Origin: Lachnospiraceae bacterium
GTDB taxonomy: Bacteria; Bacillota; Clostridia; Lachnospirales; Lachnospiraceae
DNA: 64,000 nt
NCBI GenBank assembly: GCA_017472325.1
Contig: JAFUQM010000079.1
Span: 1 to 64,000, forward strand
Direction: 5' to 3'
Shown here: piece after piece, positions 8,318 to 17,567 of the stretch
Numbering within the stretch: the first letter of the stretch is position 1
Layout: each line of letters begins with the position of its first letter
Notes under the pieces: model-generated
The model's database searches: none
Seen by the model: only the letters and a program-made list of their open reading frames with translations
What the model was told of the DNA's origin: nothing
Translations under genes and position numbers: made by a program

Positions 8318-9883
8318 TTAGATGACCTTTTTCTGTTTAATCACCGGTCTGACACTGAATACTTCTTCAAAGAAATCCGCCCGTGTATTCAGTAATTCTC
8401 TTTCCAGAGTAATGTCATCCAGTGTATCTACTGTAATGCGCAGTTCATCTTCCATAAGACGCGCTTTAATATTTTTAAATTTCTGCCTGTGGCTGCGATC
8501 CAATCCATTTGCAACGCGTAAAATAGCTGTCAATTTCGCAATCACTAGATATTCCTGTTTGTCAAACAGTGTATGCTGCCCCATTCCTTCATAATATGGA
8601 AATGTTGTGTGATTATATTTGACAACATGTGCAACCATTTCTCTTTCTCTATGAGACAATCCGATAATCTCAGTCGAAGAAATAATATTATAGCTACATT
8701 CTCCGAGGTTAGACATATTAATATATTTGCCACAATCGTGCATCAGTGTACATAACTGTAACAAGAGACGCTCTCTTCTGCCAAGTCCATGTACCTTTTT
8801 CATACTATCAAATATAGTCAGTGCAATTTTCTCCAGCGTCTCACTACGCTTTTTGCTGCCCATATATCGTTTGCTGATATTACCCGCACAAGCAATGATA
8901 TCCTGTTCAAAATTATGTTCCGATGTAATCAGTTTTTCACGTTCTGCGTATTCATATGCAATTCCATCACAAAGTGTTACACCTGGCGCCCAGATTAGTT
9001 CTACATCCATAATATGTAGCAATCTCTGAATAATAACAGCCGCAATCTGTAATAGCTGTGCATTTTCTGCTGCAATGCCATACGTCCTTGCAATTGATTC
9101 CGGCATTTTATTTTTGATATCCTCCACAAAGTCTAAATAGCACTGTCTGTCAATGTATCCTGCTTTATCCATTCCTTTCACAATGCTTTTTTGCAAAATG
9201 CCAGAAACATAATCATCTACCACAATAATATTTTTAATTTCTCTATCTTTTAAGTATAATTTTTTGAATACATTTAACTGCGCATCTATCATCTCTTCCA
9301 GCAGGCTCTCTGCCTGGCTTGGTCTTGGCTTTAAGACATTCATTGTCTCTCTAATACGTAATACTCCAACACGGATATTCTGCGTTGTCACGAGACTATC
9401 CTTATCAAATAGAGATAACTGCATACTGCCGCCACCAAGGTCCGCAATTGCAGTTCCCTTTTCCATAATTTTATGAAAGCCTTCTCCTTTTGATGCAATC
9501 GACTTATAATCTAAAAAGCGCTGTTCTGAGTTACTTAAAACCTCAACATCTATTCCTGTACGAATGCGTATCTGGTCAAGAATGATCATCGTATTCTCAG
9601 TTTCCCTAACTGCGCTTGTCGCATATGCCTTGTAAGCATCCACTTTATATGTCTGCATAATTGTCACAAATTCACGCAATATCCGACACAACTCATCCAT
9701 ACGCGCATAGCTGATTTTGCCCGTCGCATACGTATCTGTTCCAAGCTCAATTCTATGTCTAATATGATCAATTTCTTTCATGCTCCCCTCATGCTTCGCA
9801 TTGCTTTTTGAGGAAAACTGAAATATTTTCATTGCAATTTCATAAGAACCCACATCAATTGCTGCAAACAATTTTATTTTCAT
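8318..9883 (-). CDS. ppx: Ppx/GppA exopolyphosphatase with C-terminal HD domain
   Basis: A 521-residue protein. The N-terminal half is an acetate-kinase/Hsp70-fold phosphatase (AAIDVGSYEIAMKIF, YATSAVRE, IADLGGGSMQLSLF). The C-terminal half has HD-type residues (LCTLMHDCGKYIN and a later HREREM helix), as in long Ppx enzymes. It removes terminal phosphate from polyphosphate or the gamma/5' phosphate of pppGpp. A GTG at 9892 is in frame, but the ATG at 9883 has GGAG at the right distance, so the later start is preferred. It belongs with ppk1 and maf. Confidence 0.92.
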   Translation of the reverse strand: MKIKLFAAIDVGSYEIAMKIFQFSSKSNAKHEGSMKEIDHIRHRIELGTDTYATGKISYARMDELCRILREFVTIMQTYKVDAYKAYATSAVRETENTMIILDQIRIRTGIDVEVLSNSEQRFLDYKSIASKGEGFHKIMEKGTAIADLGGGSMQLSLFDKDSLVTTQNIRVGVLRIRETMNVLKPRPSQAESLLEEMIDAQLNVFKKLYLKDREIKNIIVVDDYVSGILQKSIVKGMDKAGYIDRQCYLDFVEDIKNKMPESIARTYGIAAENAQLLQIAAVIIQRLLHIMDVELIWAPGVTLCDGIAYEYAEREKLITSEHNFEQDIIACAGNISKRYMGSKKRSETLEKIALTIFDSMKKVHGLGRRERLLLQLCTLMHDCGKYINMSNLGECSYNIISSTEIIGLSHREREMVAHVVKYNHTTFPYYEGMGQHTLFDKQEYLVIAKLTAILRVANGLDRSHRQKFKNIKARLMEDELRITVDTLDDITLERELLNTRADFFEEVFSVRPVIKQKKVI

Positions 9884-9898
9884 TTGTATCACGCTCCA

Positions 9899-11182
9899 CT
9901 ATAATCCAAGAAGATAATCTACAAACTGCTGTGCACTTCTGCCAGACAATCCTCCATGCGAAATTTCCCATTTATTTGCTTCAGCCAAAAGCTTGTCCTC
10001 TGGGATGTTTATATCATTTCTTTGTGCCAGAACTTTTACAATGTTCTGATATTCTTTTTTATCTGGTGCGCAGAAGAAGATGGTAACACCAAACCGTGAT
10101 ACCAGTGATAATTTTTCCTGCACTGTATCGCTGGAATGCAAAGTATCCCTTCTGCCTTCTTTGTCTGCAAATGTTTCTTTTACAAGATGACGTCTGTTAG
10201 AAGTTGCATAAATAAGTACGTTTTTCGGTTTTTTCTCCAAACCACCTTCAATCACTGCTTTCAGATATTTGTATTCAATTTCAAATTCTTCAAAGCTCAA
10301 ATCATCCATATAGATAATAAATTTGTAGTTTCTATTTTTAATTTGCGCAATTACATCATTCAAATCCTGAAACTGATGTTTATATACTTCAATAATGCGT
10401 AGTCCTTTATCATAGTACTCATTCGCAATGGCTTTGATACTAGAAGATTTTCCTGTTCCAGCATCACCAAATAATAAACAGTTATTCGCTTTTTTCCCGT
10501 TTACAAAGGCTTCGGTATTCTGTACAAGTTTTTGTTTTGGAATCTCATATCCTACCAAATCATTTAAATATACATGAGCTATATTTAAAATTGGTTTAAT
10601 ATGAACTCCATTTTCATCACGCTCTATACGAAAGGCCTTATGAAGTCCGAATTTACCTACACCATACTCTTTATAAAACTGTGTCATTGTAGATTTCATG
10701 TCTTCTGCAGTTTCTGCTTCCTTCAACCTCACTGCCAATTCACAAATCCGGTCACGAATACGGGTATTATATACTTTACTCTCCTGCGCATTGCCTTCAT
10801 AATCAAGAATATAGGTAAAACCATTGAGCGCAAGTGCGGAAACCATCGGTGTAAAATCATAGGCAAACAATTCTCTAAAAATTGCCATGTCATGTAATAC
10901 TGCCTGATTAACCGTACCTTCCACTTCTCCTCTGATTTCACAAGCCTTACTGTAACTATTCTCATTATTCACCAAAAGATTGGTCAGATAACAATGCCAC
11001 AAATTTCCATAAAATGCATGACTGCCTGCAAGCTCTAACAACTTATGCACACATTCATATGCCTGGGCACGTTTCTTTTCAATATCACTGTCATCTGCAT
11101 AATGTTTCATCAGCCATGTCATCTGATGCAGAATGGTATCTTCCTCAAACTCTTTATAAATCATCAACTCATGTACTCTCAT
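9899..11182 (-). CDS. DUF815 family AAA+-type ATPase
   Basis: A 427-residue protein. The helical N-terminal half has no known motif. From about residue 225 it is an ATPase of the DUF815 group, with LLFGDAGTGKSSSIKA (Walker A), FIIYMDDLSFEE (Walker B), IYATSNRRHLV (sensor 1) and a C-terminal GLSGRSAQQF helix. The role of these ATPases is not established, although they resemble DnaA/DnaC-like AAA proteins. It is the gene before ppx (15 bases apart), so it is likely part of the polyphosphate operon. No membrane segments or signal peptide are visible. Confidence 0.85.
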   Translation of the reverse strand: MRVHELMIYKEFEEDTILHQMTWLMKHYADDSDIEKKRAQAYECVHKLLELAGSHAFYGNLWHCYLTNLLVNNENSYSKACEIRGEVEGTVNQAVLHDMAIFRELFAYDFTPMVSALALNGFTYILDYEGNAQESKVYNTRIRDRICELAVRLKEAETAEDMKSTMTQFYKEYGVGKFGLHKAFRIERDENGVHIKPILNIAHVYLNDLVGYEIPKQKLVQNTEAFVNGKKANNCLLFGDAGTGKSSSIKAIANEYYDKGLRIIEVYKHQFQDLNDVIAQIKNRNYKFIIYMDDLSFEEFEIEYKYLKAVIEGGLEKKPKNVLIYATSNRRHLVKETFADKEGRRDTLHSSDTVQEKLSLVSRFGVTIFFCAPDKKEYQNIVKVLAQRNDINIPEDKLLAEANKWEISHGGLSGRSAQQFVDYLLGL

Positions 11183-11205
11183 GGTGTTCCCTCTTTACGG
11201 TATAT

Positions 11206-12330
11206 TTAATAATTACCAAGTATTTTCATATTCCGTGCTTCATCACGCAGTCCCCGCAGTGCATTTTTTACTGCACTATCTGATAAATTACCATCAAAAT
11301 CAATAAAAAAACGATATTCCCAATTTCTATCCTCAATTGGGCGGCTTTCAATTTTATTCATATTCAGATTATTGTAAATAAAATGAGAAAGCATATGGTA
11401 TAAAGAACCACTCTTATGTGGTACTTCAAAACAAATGCTAACTTTCTTTGCATCCTCAAGAAAAATCTTCTGATTGGATACAATAATAAATCTTGTAGAA
11501 TTCGTATCAGACTGATTTACTCCTTTTTCAAGTATTTCCAATCCATACACGTTCCCTGCATATTCACTGGCAATTGCTGCCTGTGTCTTATCCTGCTCAT
11601 CAGCTACTTTTTTTGCTGCAAAGGCATTGTTTGGCATGCTAATCTGCTTCCAGTCATACTCACTTAAATATCTTGCGCTTTGCATCAATGACTGTGGATG
11701 GGAATATACTGTTTTAATATCTTCCATTCTGGTCCCTGGTACGCCTAGTAAACAATGCTCGATTTTAATAATCTGTTCCCCTACGATATAATTTTCAAAT
11801 TCAACCAACAGGTCATAAATCTCGCTTACAATACCAGCTGTAGAATTCTCGATTGGTAAAACGGCAAAATCTGCACTGCCTTCATCAATAGCGCTCATGG
11901 CATCACGGAATGTATCTACATGAAAGCTATTTACTTTATCACCAAAATACTGTTGCATTGCTGCCTGAGAATAAGCACCTTCTGCTCCCTGAAATACAAC
12001 ACGTGCTTTTGCAGTATCTAATTCTTTTACTCCAATAAACGGGAGTTTCCCCATGCTTCCATGCTCTGCCAAAAGTCCATACTGTAATTTTCTGCTCATA
12101 GACATAATCTGTTCAAATAATTCTTCTATACCACGGCAATTAAAGTCATTGTGTGTCAAAGCCTTAACCTTACGCAGTTTTTCTTCTTCCCGCACCTTAT
12201 CAAACACTTTTTTACCTGTACTGATTTTATACTCTGCAACCTGCTTGCAGATATCCATACGATTCTCGTAAAGTTCTACAATCTGCGCATCTATTTCATC
12301 TATTCTATCTCTAAGCTCTAATAAATCCAT
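11206..12330 (-). CDS. pheA: Bifunctional chorismate mutase/prephenate dehydratase
   Basis: A 374-residue P-protein of phenylalanine synthesis. Residues 1-90 are an AroQ chorismate mutase (LRDRIDEIDAQIVELYENR). Residues about 105-290 are prephenate dehydratase (FQGAEGAYSQAAMQQYFG, then ENSTAGIVSEIYDLL and NSTRFIIV). The rest is an ACT domain for Phe feedback (CFEVPHKSGSLYHML, then ESRPIEDRNWEYRFFIDF). The start is supported by AGAGG seven bases upstream. No T-box or attenuator could be made out in the 110 bases upstream. It heads the run that includes the DUF815 gene. Confidence 0.95.
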   Translation of the reverse strand: MDLLELRDRIDEIDAQIVELYENRMDICKQVAEYKISTGKKVFDKVREEEKLRKVKALTHNDFNCRGIEELFEQIMSMSRKLQYGLLAEHGSMGKLPFIGVKELDTAKARVVFQGAEGAYSQAAMQQYFGDKVNSFHVDTFRDAMSAIDEGSADFAVLPIENSTAGIVSEIYDLLVEFENYIVGEQIIKIEHCLLGVPGTRMEDIKTVYSHPQSLMQSARYLSEYDWKQISMPNNAFAAKKVADEQDKTQAAIASEYAGNVYGLEILEKGVNQSDTNSTRFIIVSNQKIFLEDAKKVSICFEVPHKSGSLYHMLSHFIYNNLNMNKIESRPIEDRNWEYRFFIDFDGNLSDSAVKNALRGLRDEARNMKILGNY

Positions 12331-12424
12331 TTTATCCTCTGCCTTTCGCTAGTTTCTCTCTTGTAATGATATACCAAATTATTCGCGATATCAAGTAAAT
12401 AGGAAGTAAAACAAGGCTGTATTA

Positions 12425-12451
12425 ACTCTTTTTACTCTTTTGCATATAGTA
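12425..12451 (+). promoter_or_regulatory. Sigma-K-like promoter of sleC
   Basis: AC (12425-12426), 16 bases, then CATATAGTA (12443-12451) matches the mother-cell sigma-K pattern AC-N16/17-CATAnnnTA. The predicted start near 12458 leaves a leader of about 27 bases with GAGG (12475-12478) before the ATG. This is a pattern match only. Confidence 0.5.
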
Positions 12452-12484
12452 GTCATAAGTAAACAAAGTACAACGAGGTACTAT

Positions 12485-13747
12485 ATGTCCAACAAAGCTT
12501 TGCGCAGCATGCAGCAGGATACACCCCAAACAGGACAACTACAGATTCAAGTAAATTCTGTTTTGGGTCTACTTCCTATTGACAACGCAACAATCAGTAT
12601 TTCTTATACAGGTAATCCCGACACCATTATCGAACAACTGCGTACTGATAATTCTGGCGAAACAGCAACCATCGACCTTCCTGCACCACCAATTGAATAC
12701 AGTATGGAACCAGTAGCTGAACAACCATATTCCGAATATAATATCAGAATTGATGCAGAAGGCTATGACCCAGTTTTTATTTCTGGCACAGAGATTCTCC
12801 CAGACACACTGGCAATCCAGCCTGTGCGTATGGAACCAATCGAAAATCAAATTATCTCGGAAGATATCGTTATTCCTGACCATACTCTTTTTGGTATGTA
12901 TCCTCCCAAAATTCCAGAAGATGAAATCAAACCAATGGATGAATCCGGCGAAATTGTATTAAGCCGTGTCGTTATTCCGGAATATATCATCGTACATGAT
13001 GGAGTTCCAAATGATGCCAGTGCGCCTAATTATTATGTTCGTTATCGTGATTATATCAAAAATGTAGTTTCTTCAGAAGTATATGCGACATGGAGTGAGA
13101 ATACATTATACGCCAACACACTTGCCATTCTTTCTTTTACCTTAAATAGAGTATATACAGAATGGTATCGAAACCAAGGGTATGACTTTACCATCACTTC
13201 CTCAACTGCCTATGACCAGAAGTGGATGCGTGGACGTAATATTTATGATAATGTAGATTACATTGTAGACAGTATTTTTGCAAACTTTCTTTCAAGACCC
13301 GGTGTGCGGCAGCCAATTTTAACTTCCTACTGCGACGGTCAACGTGTTACCTGTGATGGACTAAGTCAATGGGGTTCCAAATTCTTAGGCGATGAAGGTT
13401 ATCAGCCCATCGAGATTATCCATTATTATTATGGCAGTGATATGTATATTAACACAAGCGAGCTAATTTCCGGTGTACCCTCTTCCTGGCCTGGCTACAA
13501 TCTGACCGTTGGTTCCTCCGGCAACAAAGTACAACAGATGCAGGAACAGCTAAATCGAATTGCACAAAACTACCCTGCGCTCCCTACCATTACTCCTGAT
13601 GGTATTTTTGGTACTGCAACTGAGAATGCTGTCAGAACTTTTCAGCGTATCTTCAATCTTCCACAAACAGGCATTGTCGATTATCCGACATGGTATGAAA
13701 TATCTGAAATCTATGTCGGTGTCAGTAGAATCGCCGAACCAGGCTAA
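12485..13747 (+). CDS. sleC: SleC-type spore cortex-lytic enzyme precursor
   Basis: A 420-residue protein with the order seen in clostridial SleC. An N-terminal beta domain (LQIQVNSVLGLLPIDNATISI) leads to FISGTEILPDTLAIQP, then a SpoIID-like lytic transglycosylase region (YIKNVVSSEVYATWSENTL, LNRVYTEWY, GRNIYDNVDYIVDSIF, and CDGQRVTCDGLSQWGS). It ends in a PG_binding_1 domain (VGSSGNKVQQMQEQLNRI, PDGIFGTATENAV). SleC depolymerises cortex peptidoglycan during germination after being cleaved by Csp proteases. No csp gene is in the window. A longer TTG start at 12440 would remove the promoter, so the ATG with GAGG upstream is chosen. The gene stands alone, ending in two hairpins. Confidence 0.88.
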   Translation: MSNKALRSMQQDTPQTGQLQIQVNSVLGLLPIDNATISISYTGNPDTIIEQLRTDNSGETATIDLPAPPIEYSMEPVAEQPYSEYNIRIDAEGYDPVFISGTEILPDTLAIQPVRMEPIENQIISEDIVIPDHTLFGMYPPKIPEDEIKPMDESGEIVLSRVVIPEYIIVHDGVPNDASAPNYYVRYRDYIKNVVSSEVYATWSENTLYANTLAILSFTLNRVYTEWYRNQGYDFTITSSTAYDQKWMRGRNIYDNVDYIVDSIFANFLSRPGVRQPILTSYCDGQRVTCDGLSQWGSKFLGDEGYQPIEIIHYYYGSDMYINTSELISGVPSSWPGYNLTVGSSGNKVQQMQEQLNRIAQNYPALPTITPDGIFGTATENAVRTFQRIFNLPQTGIVDYPTWYEISEIYVGVSRIAEPG

Positions 13748-13751
13748 TACA

Positions 13752-13835
13752 GCAAAAAGCGCATACCGCTCCTTTTTGCAACCATCGAAGCACTGTTTGA
13801 AGCTTACAAAAAATACCAACATATGTTGGTATTTT
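13752..13835. terminator. Two tandem hairpins between convergent sleC and the P-II gene
   Basis: First stem GCAAAAAG (13752-13759)/CTTTTTGC (13772-13779). Second is a perfect 26-base palindrome (13810-13835) with A and T runs on both sides, able to terminate transcription on both strands. Confidence 0.8.
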
Positions 13836-13872
13836 CTGTAAGACGCGTTTTGTGAGACGGTTGTAATAAAAA
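13831..13872 (+). repeat. 42-base dispersed repeat, copy 2
   Basis: Matches the reverse complement of 2478-2519 with three mismatches. It starts inside the right arm of the terminator palindrome and ends just before the stop of the P-II-like gene. Confidence 0.75.
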
Positions 13873-13873
13873 G

Positions 13874-14533
13874 TTAATCTTCAATTAAGCGAAGACCTGC
13901 TGTATCGGTTACCGGAAGAGAAAATGTAATGGCTTTTGCTTTGCTATTTAATCCAGCATGCTCCATAATCGCTTTCATAATATCTTTTTTCTGTTCCGTT
14001 TTTGTAACTATGAATACCATTTCTTTCTCCGCAGCGAGTGATACTCCCATAAATTTATCAGCCGCTTCCATACCGGTTCCTTTGGCATGGATAACAGTTC
14101 CACCATATGCACCTGCCGCTCTGGCTGCATCCATAATCAATTCTGTATATCCCTGTTCTGCTATTACAACAATCAATTCATGCATCGTATTCTGCAAGGT
14201 TGATTCCTCCTCTTTTTGATAATCCTGACTTTCCAATAAAAATTGTAATGTTTTCTTGCCTCCGATGCTGCTAAGTGGAATCGTAAAGGCAATCCCTCCA
14301 CCAGGCGCATCAATTTTAAGTTTCTTCTCTAACTCCCGTTTAATCGTCTTCCATGAATCTTCCTCCAGAACAGAGAATGCAACTGCCTTTTCTGTTGATT
14401 CTAATCCCAGATAATCTAAAATATCATTAGAAGCAGTACCAAAACCTAGAGATAAATACATAACATGTAAATTATTTTCCTCATACAAGTCCACATACTT
14501 ACGTGCGACCTTTCTGTCAACAATTGTTGTCAT
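13874..14533 (-). CDS. Tandem P-II-like signalling protein
   Basis: A 219-residue soluble protein made of two P-II-like halves (about residues 1-100 and 115-219). The second half shows the clearest P-II layout: ELIVVIAEQGYTELIMDAARAAGAYGGTVIHAKGTG followed by a strand-helix-strand, but in GlnB terms the T-loop is short and has no uridylylation Tyr in context. P-II proteins sense nucleotides or 2-oxoglutarate and gate transporters. The gene directly follows a DUF1538 membrane protein gene (66 bases apart), so it probably regulates that protein; this is inference from context. An in-frame ATG at 14563 exists, but AGGAAG lies nine bases before the ATG at 14533. Confidence 0.7.
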   Translation of the reverse strand: MTTIVDRKVARKYVDLYEENNLHVMYLSLGFGTASNDILDYLGLESTEKAVAFSVLEEDSWKTIKRELEKKLKIDAPGGGIAFTIPLSSIGGKKTLQFLLESQDYQKEEESTLQNTMHELIVVIAEQGYTELIMDAARAAGAYGGTVIHAKGTGMEAADKFMGVSLAAEKEMVFIVTKTEQKKDIMKAIMEHAGLNSKAKAITFSLPVTDTAGLRLIED

Positions 14534-14599
14534 CAAATATAAACTTCCTATTGTAATCACCATACCTTTCTACAGAGAACTATCAACTCTATTATGCTA

Positions 14600-16138
14600 C
14601 TACAGATCGATAATCTCCATATCTCCATATGCATCCAAAGATGTATGGACCTCCTGATATACTGCAGCTTTATGCAGCTTGCTTTCTTTCACTTTATAAA
14701 TTAATCCCATTACCTGAATTGTAATGAGTGGCGTCATAGCAACCATTGCCACAATACCAAATGCATCTGTAATAATATTACCGCCTGCCGCTTCACAAGC
14801 TCCCATTGCAAATGGCAACAAGAATGTTGCAGTCATAGGTCCAGATGCAACTCCACCAGAGTCAAATGCAATCGCAGTAAATATCTTTGACACAAAAAAG
14901 GTTAAAATCAAAGCTATCGCATAACCTGGAATCAAAAACCAGAGAATCGAAATACCTGTTAATACGCGAATCATCGCAAGTCCTACAGACACAGAAACAC
15001 CAATGGATAAACTAAGTCCCATTGCTTTGGCTGAAATTGCCCCAGAAGTCATCTCTTCAACCTGCTTTGTCAAAACAAAGACTGCCGGCTCCGCCAATAC
15101 AATAAAGTATCCGATAATCATACCAATTGGAACGATAATCCATGCAAAAGGCAAACCAGCGATTGTCTGTCCCAAATAATTACCAGCAGGCATAAAACCA
15201 ACATTTACTCCAGTTAAGAAAAGAACAAGTCCCACATATGTGTATGCCATACCAATTCCTATCTTAATTAAGGTTCTTTTGTTTACATCTCTTGCAATCA
15301 ACTGCACAATACCATAAAACACAATAATTGGTAAAATGGATACTGCAATTTCTTTCATATATGTAGGAAACTCAACTGCAAACAATTTCCATAAATCCAC
15401 TGTATTATCAATAACAGGAATTGCTTCCGATACCTGCTCCACGGAACCCGGGTTAAAAATCATACCAAGTAATAAAACTGCAAGAATTGGTCCAATGGAA
15501 CACATTGCTACAAGACCAAAGCTATCGTCTGCTGCATGCTTATCGCTTCGGATTGCCGCAATACCAATACCAAATGACATAATAAATGGAACTGTCATCG
15601 GTCCTGTTGTTACTCCACCAGAATCAAATGCGATTGCAAGAAAATCTCCTGGTACAAATGCTGTTAAAACAAAAATAATCGTATAAAAAAACACGAGCAA
15701 ATACGACAATGGAATTCCAAATAGCATACGTAGAATTGCAAGTACCAAAAACGCTGCAACTCCAATGGCTACCGCCAGAATTAATATCAGATTCGGAATA
15801 GACGGAACCTGCTGTGCCAACACCTGCAAGTCCGGCTCAGAAATCGTAATGGCAAATCCCATTACAAAGCTGACAAGTATTACAATCAAAAGACTTTTTG
15901 AGCGTGTCATAATCGAACCAACACGTTCACCAATGGGTGTCATGGATAATTCTACACCGACATTAAAAAGAAGCATTCCTACAATCAAAAGAACTGCTCC
16001 AATCAAAAAACTTACCAGAATACTCGGCGGTATGGGTGCAATTGAAAAACACAAGAGCATCACAATCGCAAGTATTGGTACTACCGCTTTTAGGGTTTCA
16101 AGAAATTTTTCTTTAAATTTTGAATGAATAAACTGCAA
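14600..16138 (-). CDS. DUF1538 family multi-pass membrane protein
   Basis: About 512 residues with around 12-14 hydrophobic helices in two internally similar halves. Each half contains a near-identical block, AFDSGGVTTGPMTVPF and AFDSGGVASGPMTATF, and a VGVELSMTPIGE stretch is in the first half. This is the DUF1538 family; a transport role is presumed and the substrate is unknown. The first ATG (16195) lies in an inverted repeat, upstream of an extended -10 (TGATATACT, 16176-16168), so it cannot be the start of that transcript. GAAAGG at 16156-16151 then serves a TTG start at 16138 (or 16147). It is paired with the P-II-like gene downstream. Confidence 0.75.
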   Translation of the reverse strand: MQFIHSKFKEKFLETLKAVVPILAIVMLLCFSIAPIPPSILVSFLIGAVLLIVGMLLFNVGVELSMTPIGERVGSIMTRSKSLLIVILVSFVMGFAITISEPDLQVLAQQVPSIPNLILILAVAIGVAAFLVLAILRMLFGIPLSYLLVFFYTIIFVLTAFVPGDFLAIAFDSGGVTTGPMTVPFIMSFGIGIAAIRSDKHAADDSFGLVAMCSIGPILAVLLLGMIFNPGSVEQVSEAIPVIDNTVDLWKLFAVEFPTYMKEIAVSILPIIVFYGIVQLIARDVNKRTLIKIGIGMAYTYVGLVLFLTGVNVGFMPAGNYLGQTIAGLPFAWIIVPIGMIIGYFIVLAEPAVFVLTKQVEEMTSGAISAKAMGLSLSIGVSVSVGLAMIRVLTGISILWFLIPGYAIALILTFFVSKIFTAIAFDSGGVASGPMTATFLLPFAMGACEAAGGNIITDAFGIVAMVAMTPLITIQVMGLIYKVKESKLHKAAVYQEVHTSLDAYGDMEIIDL

Positions 16139-16167
16139 ATCGATCAAACGCCTTTCGTTTTTTTTAA

Positions 16168-16206
16168 AGTATATCATAAATAAGACTTTCTTCATGTAAA
16201 GAAAGT
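16168..16206 (-). promoter_or_regulatory. Promoter and inverted-repeat operator of the DUF1538 gene
   Basis: Extended -10 TGATATACT (16176-16168, minus strand), with a perfect 8-bp inverted repeat, ACTTTCTT-catgta-AAGAAAGT (16185-16206), over the -35 region. The repeat is a candidate binding site for an unknown regulator. Confidence 0.45.
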
Positions 16207-16231
16207 GTTAAGATTTTTGATTTTTTAGCAA

Positions 16232-16264
16232 AAGGGCAGGACACACATCTGGTGTCCTGCCCTT
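16232..16264 (-). terminator. Intrinsic terminator of fucO
   Basis: A perfect 13-bp stem, arms 16232-16244 and 16252-16264 with a 7-base loop, followed on the minus strand by TTGCTAAAAAATC. It is 28 bases past the fucO stop. Confidence 0.8.
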
Positions 16265-16292
16265 CCCATTTCATTATTATCTTACACTATCA

Positions 16293-17438
16293 TTACATTA
16301 ATTTTCTAAATAATGCAATTAAATCATCTACACAAGTATCTTTTGGATTACCTGGGCAACATGCATCTGCATATGCTGATTCCGCTAAGAATTGTAAATC
16401 TTCTTCTTTCAGTGCTTCTAATTTTGTTGGAATTCCTACATCAATAGATAATTGCTGTACTGCAGCTACTGCAGCTTTTCTGTATTCTTCCACAGTCATC
16501 TGGTCAACACCTTCAACACCCATGACTCTTGCAATTTCTTTGTACTTTTCTCCTGTACATTCTGCATTATATTCCATAACAATTGGAAGCATCATAGCAC
16601 AAGCCACTCCATGTGGTGTATCATATACAGCACCCAATGTATGTGCCATAGAATGTGCAATTCCAAGACCTACATTTGAAAATCCCATACCAGCTATGTA
16701 TTGTCCTAAAGCCATTCCATCGCGGCCTTCTTTTTCATTCGCAACAGCACCTCGTAAGGACTTACTAATAATCTCAATGGCTTTGATATGGAACATATCT
16801 GTCATCTCCCATGCAGCCTTTGTTGTATATCCTTCAATCGCATGTGTTAAAGCATCCATACCTGTAGAAGCAGTTAATCCTGCTGGCATAGATGCCATCA
16901 TATCTGGGTCAACAACAGCTACAACTGGCATATCATGTGGATCAACACATACAAATTTTCTCTTCTTCTCTACGTCTGTGATTACGTAATTGATTGTAAC
17001 CTCTGCTGCCGTTCCTGCAGTTGTTGGGACAGCAATAATTGGTACACATGGATTTTTGGTAGGTGCAACACCTTCTAAACTTCTAACATCAGCAAATTCT
17101 GGATTGGCAATAATGATACCAATTGCTTTTGCTGTATCCATAGAAGAACCGCCACCAATTGCTACAATATAATCAGCTTCTGCCTTTTTAAAAGCCTCCA
17201 CACCATTTTTTACATTTTCAATTGTTGGATTAGCCTTAATATCTGAATAGATTTCATATGCAAGTTCCGCATCATCTAATACTTTTGTTACTTTACCTGT
17301 AACTCCAAATTTAATTAAGTCTGGATCTGAGCATACAAATGCTTTTTTAAATGCTCTTGCTTTCGCTTCATTTGCGATTTCCAAAATCGCACCTGCCCCA
17401 TGATAGGATGTTTCGTTTAACATAATTCTGTTTGCCAT
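16293..17438 (-). CDS. fucO: Iron-containing alcohol dehydrogenase, lactaldehyde reductase type
   Basis: A 381-residue group III alcohol dehydrogenase. It is close to E. coli FucO over its whole length: MANRIMLNET at the start, VAIGGGSSMDTAKAIGII for the nucleotide, then VPTTAGTAAEVTINYVITD and VCVDPHDMPVVA. The iron ligands lie in GMDALTHAIEGY, GIAHSMAHTLGA and DTPHGVACA. FucO reduces L-lactaldehyde to 1,2-propanediol with NADH during anaerobic fucose or rhamnose use. No fucose genes are near, so other small aldehydes are possible. It has its own promoter, 130 bases after ptsI, and its own terminator. Confidence 0.88.
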   Translation of the reverse strand: MANRIMLNETSYHGAGAILEIANEAKARAFKKAFVCSDPDLIKFGVTGKVTKVLDDAELAYEIYSDIKANPTIENVKNGVEAFKKAEADYIVAIGGGSSMDTAKAIGIIIANPEFADVRSLEGVAPTKNPCVPIIAVPTTAGTAAEVTINYVITDVEKKRKFVCVDPHDMPVVAVVDPDMMASMPAGLTASTGMDALTHAIEGYTTKAAWEMTDMFHIKAIEIISKSLRGAVANEKEGRDGMALGQYIAGMGFSNVGLGIAHSMAHTLGAVYDTPHGVACAMMLPIVMEYNAECTGEKYKEIARVMGVEGVDQMTVEEYRKAAVAAVQQLSIDVGIPTKLEALKEEDLQFLAESAYADACCPGNPKDTCVDDLIALFRKLM

Positions 17439-17518
17439 GATTTTCTCTCCTTCTCTTAATTTTCATATAAAAATACCACGCCATATTTCCCCCACAAAAA
17501 TGGCTATTGGATATCTTT

Positions 17519-17547
17519 ATTGTAACATTGGAAGTAAAAATATACAA
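17519..17547 (-). promoter_or_regulatory. Sigma-A promoter of fucO
   Basis: On the minus strand TTGTAT (17547-17542), 17 bases, TACAAT (17524-17519). The predicted leader of about 70 bases ends in AGAAGGAGAG before the ATG. Confidence 0.65.
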
Positions 17548-17567
17548 ACAAATATTAAAAATAAACG

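Noticed and set aside
16139-16195. ATG at 16195 as start of the DUF1538 gene
   Set aside because: It lies in an inverted repeat upstream of a good -10 box and has no ribosome site.
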